Assembly: GCA_963921195.1 (NCBI GenBank)
Contig: OY992539.1
Coordinates: 102,866,964-102,930,963 of the forward strand
Direction: 5' to 3'
Source: Pegoplata infirma
Lineage: Eukaryota; Arthropoda; Insecta; Diptera; Anthomyiidae
DNA length: 64,000 nucleotides
Shown here: piece by piece, positions 34,504 through 45,642 of the stretch
Numbering within the stretch: position 1 is the first letter of the stretch
Layout: the number at the start of each line of letters is the position of its first letter
Program-made: the position numbers and the translations under genes
The notes under the pieces: model-generated
What the model was told of the DNA's origin: nothing
Seen by the model: only the letters and a program-made list of their open reading frames with translations
The model's database searches: none

Positions 34504-36284
34504 CTATAATTTTCTTATTTGTTTTTTATTGCAAAAACACTGAAAAAATAAAAATTTTCTGAACTTTTTGAAAATATAAAAAGTAATCAAAAAAATTATT
34601 ACCTAAAATACATAAAAAGAAAAACTAAAATCTGTTAAGAATTGCTACCTTGGAAAATAGGACAATAAAATTTCGTTTTCCCTGCGGATGAACTTATGCT
34701 GGGTTTTTTAAATGTGGATTAAGTTTAAACTTAGTTTAATTTAGTCTGAAACTCGGATTTTTCTTTGGCGAATTGTGATTTATTTTTTATTATTTCATTA
34801 AAGACCGAAATTTCGTTTAAAACTCAAAATCCCAGCCTAATCTCAAAATCCCAGCCTAATCAGCCAATCAAAAACTAAATTTTTTCCAGTCCCCTAAAGT
34901 ACAAGGCTGACTACACCCAACAAATTTTTAATTTAACACTCTCACTTATTGCCAATCATATAGTACTGAATATGGAGTATGGAATTGTATTAGAATCTGC
35001 GGAATATAAAATGCATGTGATTGCGAATACAGGCAAACAAAAAAAAAACGAAAAACATTATAAACTACACATCAAATATTTATCCAAAATATCCAGTTTA
35101 TTGTAAATTAAATCAATTGTTCAAATAAAAACTTATACTACTTTAATATTCAACAAACATTTGGTTATTTTCAACTCAACCGCAAATAATATATGGTTAT
35201 GTTACTGGCTTTTTTATTATTATTTTTTTCTCTTTTTTGTTTTTGTCTGTGGCCATTCATACCTGTAATATTTTATGATTTACGATGAAACGTGATTTTC
35301 ACAAGTTGAGTCTTTTTCAGCATAGAAAAACTAATGCAAAAAATAAAATCAAATGAAATGCTCATACATTTTAAACTAAAAAAAAAAACAAAAATATTCA
35401 GTACAAGATACTCTATTTGTACCCAAGGTAATATATTTTCATGTTTCCTACTTTTCTCCTTCTGTTTTTTTGTTTTTGTATTAAGGATGATGTTGAAAAA
35501 AATTGGCCATAAGCTAAAATTGTTAAAAAAAAAAGATGCATATAGAAGGAAATATGCAAACGATTTGGCAAACGATGAATACTGTAGCATAATGTGCTGC
35601 AACAAACTGGCTAACACCGGCAACACAAAACTATAAGAATGCTAAACTTATGACAACGATTATTTTCCATTGTACGTTCTTCGTTGCCGGAGTGAAAAGA
35701 GCTTTTAAGTAGCCAGTTTTAGTTTGATCGTCGTGCAAAATCATGAAATAAAATTCTAAAATCATGTAAGAAATGAAAATCCTATGTTTCAGTGCCTTAG
35801 AATACATATTTTGTATGTTGCTATAACCCGAATAAAAATGTTTTATCCCTTAATACATTTTATATTGAGTCATATATTAATATATCATCTGCTTGTTTGA
35901 CAAAAATGAGTTTTTGATGACAAAATGTTCCCTGTCAGAAGTGCCATTTATGATATTAATTTCAGAACAAAAAAATACTCGAGTAAACTTTTAAATTTAG
36001 GTTTGGTAATATCATAACTTTTTGGAATGCTTTTGCGACAATAAAAATAATGACATTGTGTTTTTTTTTTAATGCAAACTCCTTCCCGTGGCTCTCAGCG
36101 GGTAAAAACCCAGTTTTTTACAACATTTTGTTGCTAAGCAAAAACGACTAATTTTATAGCAAATCTTATATAACCATTCTATTCTATAGCAAAAAATAGT
36201 GGTATGGCATTTTTCGAAAACTTCCAGAAGTTCCAAGTCGTGGCGATACAGGGCGGAAAAAATCTGTAATAAAAAAAAACAAGT
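34504..36284. other. AT-rich spacer, no gene seen
   Basis: Two overlapping frames on opposite strands (35273-35626 minus, 35334-35636 plus) are about 100 codons each but lysine- or phenylalanine-rich with no recognisable domain, as expected from A/T runs. A short direct repeat of TCAAAATCCCAGCCTAATC occurs near 34825-34860. Nothing else recognised. Confidence 0.5.
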
Positions 36285-37155
36285 GAGAGTGTTAAATTCG
36301 GCTGTGCCAAATCTTTAATACCCTCCAACATATAAAGAAATTAAAAAAAAAAAAAAATGCAGAGGCGTTTTTTTGGGGTGGGGTGGGTCAGTAGGGGTCA
36401 TTGGGGGACACATAAATCCATGCGGTAAATGTTTAAAAATTCATTTATTATGCTTTTGTTGCTTAAGTAATACAATTTTATCATTATTTAAAAGCATTTT
36501 TAATATCCATGCCTACAAAAGGGGGCGGGCAAAAAAACACGATTTTTTTATTTCCTGGGTCCAAGTGCAATACCTTAAACTTTTTCTTATATGAAATTGT
36601 TTCATTTGCTCAACAAAAATACAAAAAAAAAAAAAAACTGTGAAAATATGGCGTTTTTCAGAGGTTAGTTAAGTTCTTCAAGGGGAAACTTTTTTTCCCC
36701 CTGGTCCGATTTTGCCCATTTACGAACTTAAACTGCCTAGGACCAAAACACATATTCCTGCCAAACTCAACGAGTCTATATCTTTTATTTTGGACTGCAT
36801 CGTGTCTTATACAGACGGACGGACGGACGGACCTACGGACATTCTAGAAAAGTTCTTCAAGGGGAAACTTTTTTCCCCCTGGTCCGATTTTGCCCATTTA
36901 CGAACTTAAACTGCCTAGGACCAAAACACATAATCCTGCCAAACTCGACGAGTCTATCTCTTTTATTTTGGACTGCATCGTGTCTTATACAGACGGACGG
37001 ACGGACGGACGGACATACGGACATTCTAGAAAAGTCTTAGAATGGGTCATAGATCAATAATATATATACTTTATGGGCTCCCCGACCGATATTTCGATGC
37101 GTTACAAACGGAATGACGAAGTTAGTATACCGCCATACTGTAGTTGGAGGGTATA
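36285..37155 (+). repeat. GACGGACGG repeat family, copy 2
   Basis: It begins near GAGTGTTAAATTCGGCTGTG, then AATACCCTCCAACAT, and ends near CCATACTGTAGTTGGAGGGT. The copy at 61133-61800 follows the same order, including GTCCGATTTTGCCC-like, ATTTTGGACTGCATCGTGT and ATACTTTATGGG phrases. A minus-strand fragment lies at 7746-8380. It has a (GACG)n microsatellite and an internal tandem duplication. No coding capacity. Confidence 0.7.
36671..37029 (+). repeat. 179-bp direct duplication inside the repeat
   Basis: The segment starting AAGTTCTTCAAGGGGAAAC at 36671 is repeated from 36850 with few differences, each ending in a (GACG)n run and ACGGACATTCTAGAAAAG. The copy at 61133-61800 has the unit once, so the duplication is specific to this copy. 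Confidence 0.85.
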
Positions 37156-37503
37156 ATAAAGTATTATTTAGGCGTATACTTTATTTTGTAATTGGCTATA
37201 AATATCAATCATACGCAACGGTGTACAATGGAGAAATTTGCTTTTTTGTGCAATTTTGCCTACAGGTCGCAATTCTTAACGCATTTTTTTTTTCTTTTTT
37301 TGTATTTTAGCTAATAAAATTCCACATCGATCTGTTATGGTGGATTTTTGAAATAACGGTTAGGTTACTTCTTGTGTTTTCCGAAGTTCAGAAATTGTTA
37401 ATTTTTTCAGTATTTTTGCTCTAAAAGGTAAGCTGAGGGACGAATATGCTGAATGGACCAAATTAAAGATATTTGAACCCCTTATCAACGATGTGGTTAA
37501 TAC
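37156..37503. other. Spacer with a GCGTATAC repeat and a 29 kb-related segment
   Basis: 37172-37216 is a copy of the short GCGTATAC...CATACGC repeat. 37425-37503 is an inverted relative of 29068-29135 (sharing GAACCCCTTATCAACGATGT-like sequence). No gene. Confidence 0.5.
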
Positions 37504-37507
37504 TTGC

Positions 37508-38932
37508 CACGGTGAGCCTCAGCGATGTTTAGGTTGAACTTTAGTGTCGACGAAAAGTGTAAACGCAGTTCGATTTCTACGATATTAAATGTCACAAAAC
37601 TGTTAATAGCGAAATCGTAGCTGCTCGCATTCGCGAGACAACGCGAAATTAGTGCATTTGTATTTTTTTAAAATAGTGACATTGAAGTTTTTTAAATATT
37701 TTCAAATACTGAGTATACAGTTTTAATTGCACTTAATTGAAGATAACAAAACAGTAAACATCAAAATCCTATCTTCTTTAGTTCGCGAGAAATCGCGAAA
37801 TTAATTTTTTGCTCTTATTGTTTTACTTTTTTATCTTTAGATAGGTTTCTTTAAAATTTCGTAAAAACATGGTATGCAGTTTTACTTGTGCTTGATCAAA
37901 GGTCACACAGTTGTTGACATCAAAATTGTAGGTGTTAAATTTCGCGAGATATCGCGTAATTATATAATTTATTTTATTATTTATTTATATTTTAAAAACG
38001 GTTCTTTAGAAATAATAAAAAAAAGTGGTATGCAGTTTGATTTGAGCATGTTGGAAGAAATAAAAACTGCCCACAAAAAAATTATAGCTGCTCACTTTCG
38101 CGACAAATAGCGAAAAATAGGTTTTTGGTGGTAGTTTTTGTTTTGATTAATAAAAGAAGTTTCTTTAACATTGTTGAAAAACACGAAATGCAGTTTGATT
38201 TGCTATTGAGTAAAGGTGATAAGGCTGTTAACATTTAAATTCTTACTGCTCAATTCTTCGAGATATCGCTAAAAAACTCGCTAAACTACTATTTATTCAT
38301 TACTTTGTGTTATTTTTGGTTTGTAAAACATTTACTTCAATTAACGACTAAAATGTGGTATGCAGTTTGAATTCGAGGTTATTAAAGTTGACAAAACTGC
38401 AAGCATTAAAATTATAGATGATAAATTTCCCGAGAAATTGCAAAATTAGTGTTCAAGCTTTTATATTAATTAATTTATTTTTTCTTTAGTGTCTAAAATA
38501 AAGGAAAAAATCAAGAAACGGCAAATATATTGTGTGCAGTTTAAATTTTTTGTGGTTAAAGTTGGTAAAACTGCTTAAATCAATATCTGGACTGCTAATT
38601 TACGCGAAAAATATTTCTTTTTCCAATTTTTTTTTTTTAATTTTGCGATTTCTCGCGAAATTGAAAAGATATGATTTCGGTGTAAACTGTTTTGTGACCT
38701 GTAAATAAATACAATTAAAGCTGCATACTCAGTTTTTAAAGATATTTAAAAAACTTCATTGTCAAAGTTTTAGAAAATGCAAAAACATTAATTTCGCGAT
38801 ATCTCGCGAATGCGAGCAGCTACGATTTCGCTTTTAACAGTTTTGTGACATTTAGTCAAGTAGAAATCGTACTGCGTTTACACTTTTCGTCGACACTAAA
38901 GTTCAACCTAAATATCGCTGAGGCTGACCGTG
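37508..38932. mobile_element. Foldback element with TTCGCGAGA palindromes (TSD TTGC)
   Basis: The left end CACGGTGAGCCTCAGCGAT and the complement of the right end, CACGGTCAGCCTCAGCGAT, are inverted copies continuing through GTCGACGAAAAGTGTAAACG. A 4-bp word TTGC flanks both sides (37504-37507, 38933-38936). Inside, a degenerate unit repeats about six times, each with a TTCGCGAGAAATCGCGAAA-type palindrome starting near 37630, 37782, 37941, 38097, 38257 and 38427. Two more occur in the right arm (38645, 38793). No transposase; a 4-bp TSD with CAC ends is compatible with several superfamilies. Confidence 0.75.
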
Positions 38933-38936
38933 TTGC

Positions 38937-39675
38937 TAACATACTTTTAGTTTGTTTTTTTATTAAACAAATAAAAATTCTTTAATTTTTACTTATCTTT
39001 TAAAATAGTGAACCAATTTCAATGAAATTGTTTTTAAATTAAAGCTTATCTTTTGCTTAGTCAAAATTGATAAACAAAATATTACAAAAAAAAAAATATT
39101 TTAATTTTCGCTTAAATTTTGCCTTAGCATTTTTGGAATTTTTTAATTGTTTTTTAGTCTATTTAAAAAAAAATATATCGAGGGCTGTTCACCAATTTTG
39201 TTGTTATCTATAAAATTAAATTTAAACTAAAATATTATTTAAAAAAACAAGTTTTCTTAAAATAGTATTGTAGAAAAAAATTAATTATAACTCTTAGAGT
39301 TACCTTGAAATTTTTTTTTTTGTGATCTCCTAAAGTTTTTTTTTTTTATTATGCAGATAACAAGTTTTGAATATAAGCCCTCAATATATCTTGTCACGTT
39401 GTAAATTCGAGAAAAAGAGGTTTTTTTTCAAAAATATTTTTTTTACCAATAATGATTAAGAAAATGATAAGCTACAACTGTTATAATGGAAGCAAATAAA
39501 TTAAAGAAAGTGTCAAAAATAAAAAAGTTAAAAATATTTAATTATTTGGTTAAAAAACTATTATTAACAAAAGATTTTAATAAATTATTTTAAAATATCG
39601 CGTAAATTAATTTTGTTCTGTTAATTTTGAAAACGTGATAAGTGCTAAATTTTTCGGGTGTGAACGGTAGAGTTT
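38937..39675. other. AT-rich spacer, no gene seen
   Basis: Long A and T runs, no credible frame or bounded repeat. A weak inverted similarity (ACAAGTTTT with ATATCGAGGGC-type words) is present but too short to call. Confidence 0.5.
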
Positions 39676-40399
39676 CCCAGGAAAATTTTTCAGAACCGAT
39701 TCTGACAACACTTGTTCTAGAACACGTTCTTCGGTAACCATACACTATTACACTTTAATTATTCAGAACCAGTTAAGTGAAAATTATTGTGAAGATTGTT
39801 CTCTGCAATCAAATAACATTTTGGTTCTCAGGAATTAAAAAAAAAATTATGTGTCAAAAAAATTAAAAAATAAATACGTATCAATTTATTTTTGTTAACC
39901 AAGAAAAAAACACGAAATTCTATTAAAATAGCAGGATATAATCGTGAAAATTGTTGAAACAAAGGTGAGTAAATTAAATTTTCATTGTCTGGGTCGGGTC
40001 AAATACTAATAAGATTATGTTTTTTATTTTCGTTTGCAGAAAATCCATGTTCTGGTATGGCATTATTGTAAGACCCAAAATGCAACTTTGGAGGCGGAAA
40101 AGGATAAATGTGTTTTAACAAAATGTAAATATTCCATTTTTATATGAATGTCTTTATCTTTGTTAAATAAATTAATGCAATTCAATATATTTCTCTAATT
40201 CTTATTTCTGTTCCAAATTTTACTTCTACTTAGAACCGATTCCGATGAACACAAATATGTTCTAATTTTGCTTACAAACACCTGTTGCTTTTGGGACAGT
40301 CCCTTTGTTAAATTGAATCGGTGTCGCACAAGAATTAGAACAGGTTCTAGGGAAGTATAACTTGTTCCACAATCGGTTCTTTGCAACCGAACATTTTGC
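39676..40399 (+). mobile_element. CCCAGGAAAA MITE with a mini-intron, copy 1
   Basis: The left end CCCAGGAAAATTTTTCAG matches the complement of the right end. The related copy at 47184-60740 has cleaner ends (CCCAGCAAAATTTTCGG) and a TA duplication. This 724-bp copy is uninterrupted and supplies the empty site for the Transib-like insertion (CTGGGTCGGGTC at 39990-40001). It carries splice signals and a short frame listed separately. TA with CCCAG termini is compatible with Tc1/mariner. Confidence 0.7.
39932..40148 (+). pseudogene. Captured exon-intron-exon fragment in a MITE
   Basis: A consensus donor AAAG|GTGAGT (intron starts 39965) and acceptor TTTCGTTTGCAG (intron ends 40039) bound a 75-bp intron with ACTAAT as a possible branch site. 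Joining the flanks gives one open frame of about 47 codons that ends before 40150. It contains a C-x2-C-like start (one Cys is Trp in this copy) followed by a later Cys pair. The second copy (exon 2 at 60382-60490) keeps the frame open and has C-x2-C...H-x-C, a possible zinc-binding fragment. No start codon is present, so this looks like a captured gene piece. Confidence 0.4.
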
Positions 40400-40907
40400 T
40401 GTGTTTCGAAAGGCGAATGTTAAGTCTCATCTGTCTGAAATTAAAAAAGATATCTCCCCATGATCGCCGCAACTTATATGTGCACTAAATGCAATGTATA
40501 TCAGCATACAAATTGTTTCAAGCAAAAACAAAAATTTAGAATTTTTATTTTCGGTTTTTTTTTTAATTTTAAATTTTTTTAGATTTAACTTATTATCATC
40601 ACTAATTTTAATGATTTTGAAATTATTTATTTTAAAAAATATGAAATAAATTAATAAAATAGCAAATAAATCCAAACATTAAAATTGAAAAACAAAAAAA
40701 AAATTAAATGCAAGCTTTTCTGGGATACCGGCACATTGATTTTTTTTTTTTTTGACAAGATTTTTGAGATCAGCTGCTAATTACCCAAAGAAAAATAAAA
40801 TTGAATCTTGGTCCAAAATGGGTTAATGCAATTCTATCCACTATTTTTGTTTTAAAATTGTATTCAGAATTTTATTCCATTGTATTAGAGAACATATCAA
40901 GCTTTAT
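40400..40907. other. AT-rich spacer, no gene seen
   Basis: A/T runs and short frames rich in Lys, Ile and Phe only. Nothing recognised. Confidence 0.5.
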
Positions 40908-41799
40908 ATATGGGGCATTCCATGTGAAATCGGACACTTTGAAAAACTTTTTTTTTAGATTTTCCCAATTTGTTTACAGTTTTTAGTACCCCTCAAAAAC
41001 TCCTTCGTGGTAAATTTTCAGATTTTTTTGATGACCCGTTCAAAAGATATCGAATTTTTAAAAATTGGTAGTTTGTTCCTTTACTCAAACTTCTTTTAAT
41101 CATAACTTCTTCAATAATGGTCCAAATTTCAATTTTTTTTTTTTCAAAATTTTTGTTTTTTTAAGTACTTTCTAAAAAAAAATCTCAAAAAATTCTTAAA
41201 AGCGCTCTAGTATGCGATTTTTAAGTTTTAAAATTTAAATCTAATTTTTCAAAATGTTTGTACTCTTCGATTTTTTTTTAATTTTTTTGTGTAAAACTTC
41301 TATCAATTCTACAAATTTTTTGCTCAGGCAGATCGTGGGATAACGATTATTACTATTTTTTAAAGTTTTTTGAAAAAATTTTATTGTAATTTTGCAATCT
41401 TAAAATCATTTCTACTGCTCCAATGGTGCGTCATAGAGGGGTCCTTTATAAGACCGACCCCCATTAATTTTTACGTCTTAACATTTCTTTGGAACAAACT
41501 AATACCCTATCTCCAATTTCTAAGGGGGCTCCCACACAAAACGACATTTTTTAAAATTTGTTCCAACCGCTATAACTGCCCTAATAGTGCCCTTAGAGCA
41601 ACAAAATGTATGACCGACCCACAATATTTTTTTAGTCCAAACATTTTCTCTGAACACACCTACCCTCTATCTTTTACTATTAAGGCGAAAATTTACTACG
41701 AAGGAGTTTTCGAAGGGTACTAAAAACTGTAAACAAATTGGGAAAATCTAAAAAAAAGGTTTTCCAAAGTGTCCGATTTCACATGGAGTGCCCCATATG
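40908..41799. mobile_element. TATATGGGGCATTCC foldback element
   Basis: The left ATATGGGGCATTCCATGTG is mirrored by CACATGGAGTGCCCCATATG. The arms pair for at least 115 bp, through TGAAATCGGACACTTTG / CAAAGTGTCCGATTTCA and CCCAATTTGTTTACAG / CTGTAAACAAATTGGG. The terminal 15 bp are like those of the foldbacks at 9590 and 42212. A TA on each side is a possible duplication. The 117-codon frame at 41370-41723 lies in the centre and arm and has no recognisable domain. Confidence 0.65.
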
Positions 41800-41812
41800 T
41801 AATTTTATCTGC

Positions 41813-42211
41813 CCCCATATTAGCATTTTTATTCGGGAATAGAAGATTTACATACAGTATGCACACAAGATATTATAAATGATTTTGGTTCAAAAATAAC
41901 AATAGTGTTCAAATATAAAGTTACTGTCAAGCGCCTGGTGTTTTGTTACCGGTAATATAAAATACCACAAAAATTTAAGGGTCGTAATTATTGACCCATA
42001 ACACTACTCTACTCAGTCTTTCCACAGACATGTTGAATACATTTTCTAAAGTATGTTGGCCTCGTTAGCACGAATCTGTCACCAGTCGCTTTCTCGAGAT
42101 ATAGACATTTTTTTTGCAAGAAGGATTCCACCGTTTTTGGATTTTTAAAATGTACTTTTTTAGTTGTATTTTTATCAGTATCCGAATTTGCATACAATTT
42201 CCAGTTCAAAG
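41813..42211. other. AT-rich spacer
   Basis: No gene recognised. The short minus-strand frame ending here overlaps the start of the next foldback. Confidence 0.5.
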
Positions 42212-43687
42212 CATATATGAGGCATTCCATACCAAATGTCCCGTTACAGAAAAACATGTGTCCCGTAAATTTCTGAATAGGTTGTTTGGATAGCCCTATA
42301 TGGAACTAAGAAAATTGTGTTTTTGCACTCAAAAAATTATGTAGGTAAATTCCACTGAATATTCACTTAAAACAAATGAACTTTTATTTAAAAACCATTC
42401 CAGTGTTTTTTCTTTTAAAATAAAAACACAATACAGTCAATTTTAAATGTTAATTTAATGACTAACCAAAACATTAAAAAACTAGTGAATATTCAGTTAT
42501 TTTGTATTGAAAAACAGTAAAACTATAGAAAAAATTTTTTACTGCCGAAATTAAATGTAACAGAAAATTCGTTTTTAATACAGTAAATTGTTTTTTTTTT
42601 TTAACTACAGAAACAGTAGAAAATAAGAAGTCTATAATAAAATTAATGATTTTTCTTTTAAAATAACTTTACTGATTACTTTATAAAATAACCTACAAAC
42701 AGTTAATGACATAATTTTCTTAGTGTGGTTTTTCTAATTTTCAAAAGCTGGGCTTAGGAGGCGTGGTCAAATATTGGAAAAGTGGTAAAATTTGCGGCGA
42801 GTTGCCTTGATTAAATATTTATCACATTAAAACGGAACGCACCACAATCTCAAAAATTTACATTCTTATATAGTCTTGTATGGGCTATCAATTAACATTT
42901 TTTTTTTTAAATTTTCAGAACCCGTTCTGAAATTTTTCATTTTTAAAAATGTCAATTTTATTAAAAAACATGCCACCTTTTTTTTCTTTTTTAAATTTTT
43001 TATTTAAAAGTTTAGATGTTAGTCCATCCACACAAAAAAAATCAGAAACACGTTCTCCGTTTTTTTTCGAAAAAATCGCATTTGAACTTTAAATTTCATA
43101 ACAATTTTGTAATTTGCTTGTATTTTCTTGATTTAACGTTGCGAATGAGTAATATTTATGCAATTTATATTACTCATTCGCAACGTTAAAACAAAGAAAT
43201 ACAAGCAAATTGCAAAATTGTTATGAAATTTAAAGTCCAAATGGGATTTTCTCGAAAAAAACGAAGAACGTGTTTCTGATTTTTTTTTGTGTGGATGGAC
43301 AAACATCTAAACTTAAAAAAAAGTGGCATGTTTTTTAATAAATAGACATTTTTAAAAAATAGAAAATTTCAGAACGGGTTCTGAAAATTTTCCAAAAAAA
43401 AAAATTTAATCGATAACCCATACAAAACTATATGAGAATGTAAATTTTTGAGATTGTGGTGCATTCCGTTTTAATGTGATAAATATTTAATCAAGGCAAC
43501 TCGCCACTAATTTGACCATTTTTCCAATATTTGACCACGGCTCCTAAGCCCAGTTTTTGAAAAATTGAAAAACCAAAAACGCAATTTTCTAAGTTCCATA
43601 TAGGGCTATCCATACAGTCTATTCAGAAGTTTACGGTACACGTGTTTTTTTTCGCTGGACATTTGGTGTGAAATGCCTCATATGTAA
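42212..43687. mobile_element. Near-perfect foldback, hairpin with a ~10-bp loop
   Basis: ATGAGGCATTCCATACCAAA at the left is mirrored by the complement of TTTGGTGTGAAATGCCTCAT at the right. The arms meet at 43135-43195, where AACGTTGCGAATGAGTAATA faces TATTACTCATTCGCAACGTT with only about 10 bases between. Each arm is about 530 bp once the MITE at 42326-42725 is removed from the left arm. It is the intact relative of the truncated 9590-12090 copy. Confidence 0.75.
42326..42725. mobile_element. CACTC MITE inserted in a foldback arm (TG flanks)
   Basis: The ends CACTCAAAAAATTATGTAGG and the complement of CATAATTTTCTTAGTG are inverted copies. The right arm of the surrounding foldback, near 43575-43600, is the uninterrupted version; comparison shows a 400-bp insertion with TG doubled (42324-42325, 42726-42727). 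A relative with the same subterminal phrase (ACAAACAGTTAATGACATAA) is at 61802-62617. Confidence 0.8.
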
Positions 43688-43689
43688 GG

Positions 43690-44339
43690 AAGACACTCCA
43701 ATAAAGAGAACCTGCGGTTAAAATCAAAAATCCGTTGAGTATATTCAGAAATATTTGCCAAAGAAATAATAATTTTTAACCTAATTTTCATATTTTTTCA
43801 TACATTTTTAGTACCAATTTTGATATTTTTTTGTTAAAGTAAAAAAAATAGAAATTAAAGCAAATTTTCTAAAGTAATTTTGCCTCCTAAACATGATTCT
43901 GTCATCAGAAAAGTGTTATCAAAATTGACAACAAAAATTTCGGTTTTTAGGTCTTGGTCCTCGATAAGGCAATTTAATACAATTTTTCTAATGTCAGATT
44001 CGTGTTTAGAAGACAAAAATACTTTTGAAAATATGTTTTACTTAGTTTTTTTTTATTTTACCAAACTTTTCAAATATTTCTGGATGTACTCAATGGATTT
44101 TGGGCAATGTCCTGATGGTATCCTTGATCGTATCGAGTCTTGATTTCTTGCACAAAATACGTAATTTTATTGGAAATTCGAATAAAAAAAAAAATATGAA
44201 TAACTTTATCACACTCTTTTCCAATATTAAAATATTTGTATTTGAAATTTTCAAGTACAAATACAAAAAATATTTGAAACTATAAAATAAGTAAATAATT
44301 TTCAAGTATTTACAGGTCTGCATATGGATCATCTCCCTG
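43690..44339. other. AT-rich spacer, no gene seen
   Basis: Short overlapping frames on both strands near 43880-44383 have no recognisable domain. Nothing else recognised. Confidence 0.5.
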
Positions 44340-44341
44340 TA

Positions 44342-44830
44342 CACAGAAAATAAAATCGTCAAATTTAAATCAACAAACATCAATTATAAATCAACCAAAG
44401 ATGATATCAACCAAACATTTAGTAAAAACGGCCGCCTGTTAGTCCATAATACAAAACTTCAATTTTGTTTTCAACAGACTCAGTCAAGTAATTTTATTTC
44501 AAAATTCTTTTATCATGTCAATAAAAATTGTTTGTGTTTGTTGAATTTCTTTGTTAAAAAAAAAAAAATCATTTGTCAGATCAACAAATTGTGTTTGTTG
44601 AATTTCTTTGTTGAAAAAAAAAATAGATTTTTTACTTTTGTCAGATCAATAAATTGTGTTTGTGTTTGTTGAATTTCTTTATTGAAAAAACACAAAATTC
44701 TTTTTTCAACAATCAAAATTTACAAACGTTTGTTGATATTACAAATTTCCGTAAAGGAGCACTTTCAGTGAAAAAAATAATTGTATTCACAAATATGGGG
44801 GTCAATATAAAAAATTCGTTTTTTTTTGTG
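44342..44830. mobile_element. CACAGAAAA MITE (TA TSD)
   Basis: It starts CACAGAAAATAAAATCGTC and ends AAATTCGTTTTTTTTTGTG, flanked by TA (44340-44341, 44831-44832). The interior has three to four variants of a ~70-bp unit built on TTGTGTTTGTTGAATTTCTT. 489 bp, no coding capacity. Confidence 0.65.
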
Positions 44831-44832
44831 TA

Positions 44833-45642
44833 CACTTGATGTTAAAAAAACACATTTCCAATAACTTGAATGCTTACTGTAGATAAAGAAAAGATAATGT
44901 ATGTATTCAAAATCATAGTGTAAGTATAATCGTATTATTGGAAACATTGCCAAGAAACAAACATAACTAATATATCCAATTTGTATGCATGTTTGCTTCA
45001 ATATAATCATGGGCTCAGGTAAATTTTATAATACAAATTATAATGGCCCATAATTTTGTTGATAAAATTCTAGAAAGGAGGAAATTGTGCAGCCATTTTT
45101 AGGGACGTACATTATAGTCAGATATACCTAAAAATAAAATGTATCTGGTCTTCTCAAAAAACTTATCTAATTAAAATAAAATGTTTATTAAATATTTCAT
45201 ACATAAATAATTACGTTCCACAAAATTCTTTATTATTAATTTAAAAAAAAAATTTAACTGTCTAAATCCCGCAATTATCGGTCTAGTAGCTGTTCCTAAA
45301 GCTTAGCCTTTTCACTAGGAATTTTTTGATTATTAAGATTCATGAAAAAGAGAATTAGAATACCAACCAATGGTAATCTTGGGTAAATCTGTTTTGAATA
45401 TTTTTTGTTGGTTATTTGACGATTGTGATCTTACTTCGGTTGAACAATTTTCGTCTTCTAATTCTCAATAGGAGAAAGGTTGTATATGTCTTAATATTTT
45501 AGTTTGAACATTAGCGATTTCTCATTTAAATTCCCTTTGCTACTTGTAAGAAAATTCTGACAAATTCTAAATCACGTGTCGATCAAGTCTCCAAAAACGA
45601 CCAACATAAATAAATTTAGAACAGAAAAATAATTTTCTTGAA
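44833..45642. other. Spacer with a paralogous empty site for the BEL insertion
   Basis: No gene seen. 45566-45636 (CTGACAAATTC, CACGTGTCGATCAAGTCT, AACATAAATAAATTTA, then an AATTTTCTTGAA-like end) is related to the two flanks of the BEL/Pao element at 48795-48855 and 59567-59600, joined without interruption. AATTT here is 45613-45617. Confidence 0.55.

Noticed and set aside
35273..35636. Overlapping 117- and 100-codon frames on opposite strands
   Set aside because: Lys/Asn- or Phe/Leu-rich composition follows from A/T runs; no domain and no supporting signals.
41370..41723. 117-codon plus-strand frame
   Set aside because: It lies in the centre and right arm of a foldback element and has no recognisable family.
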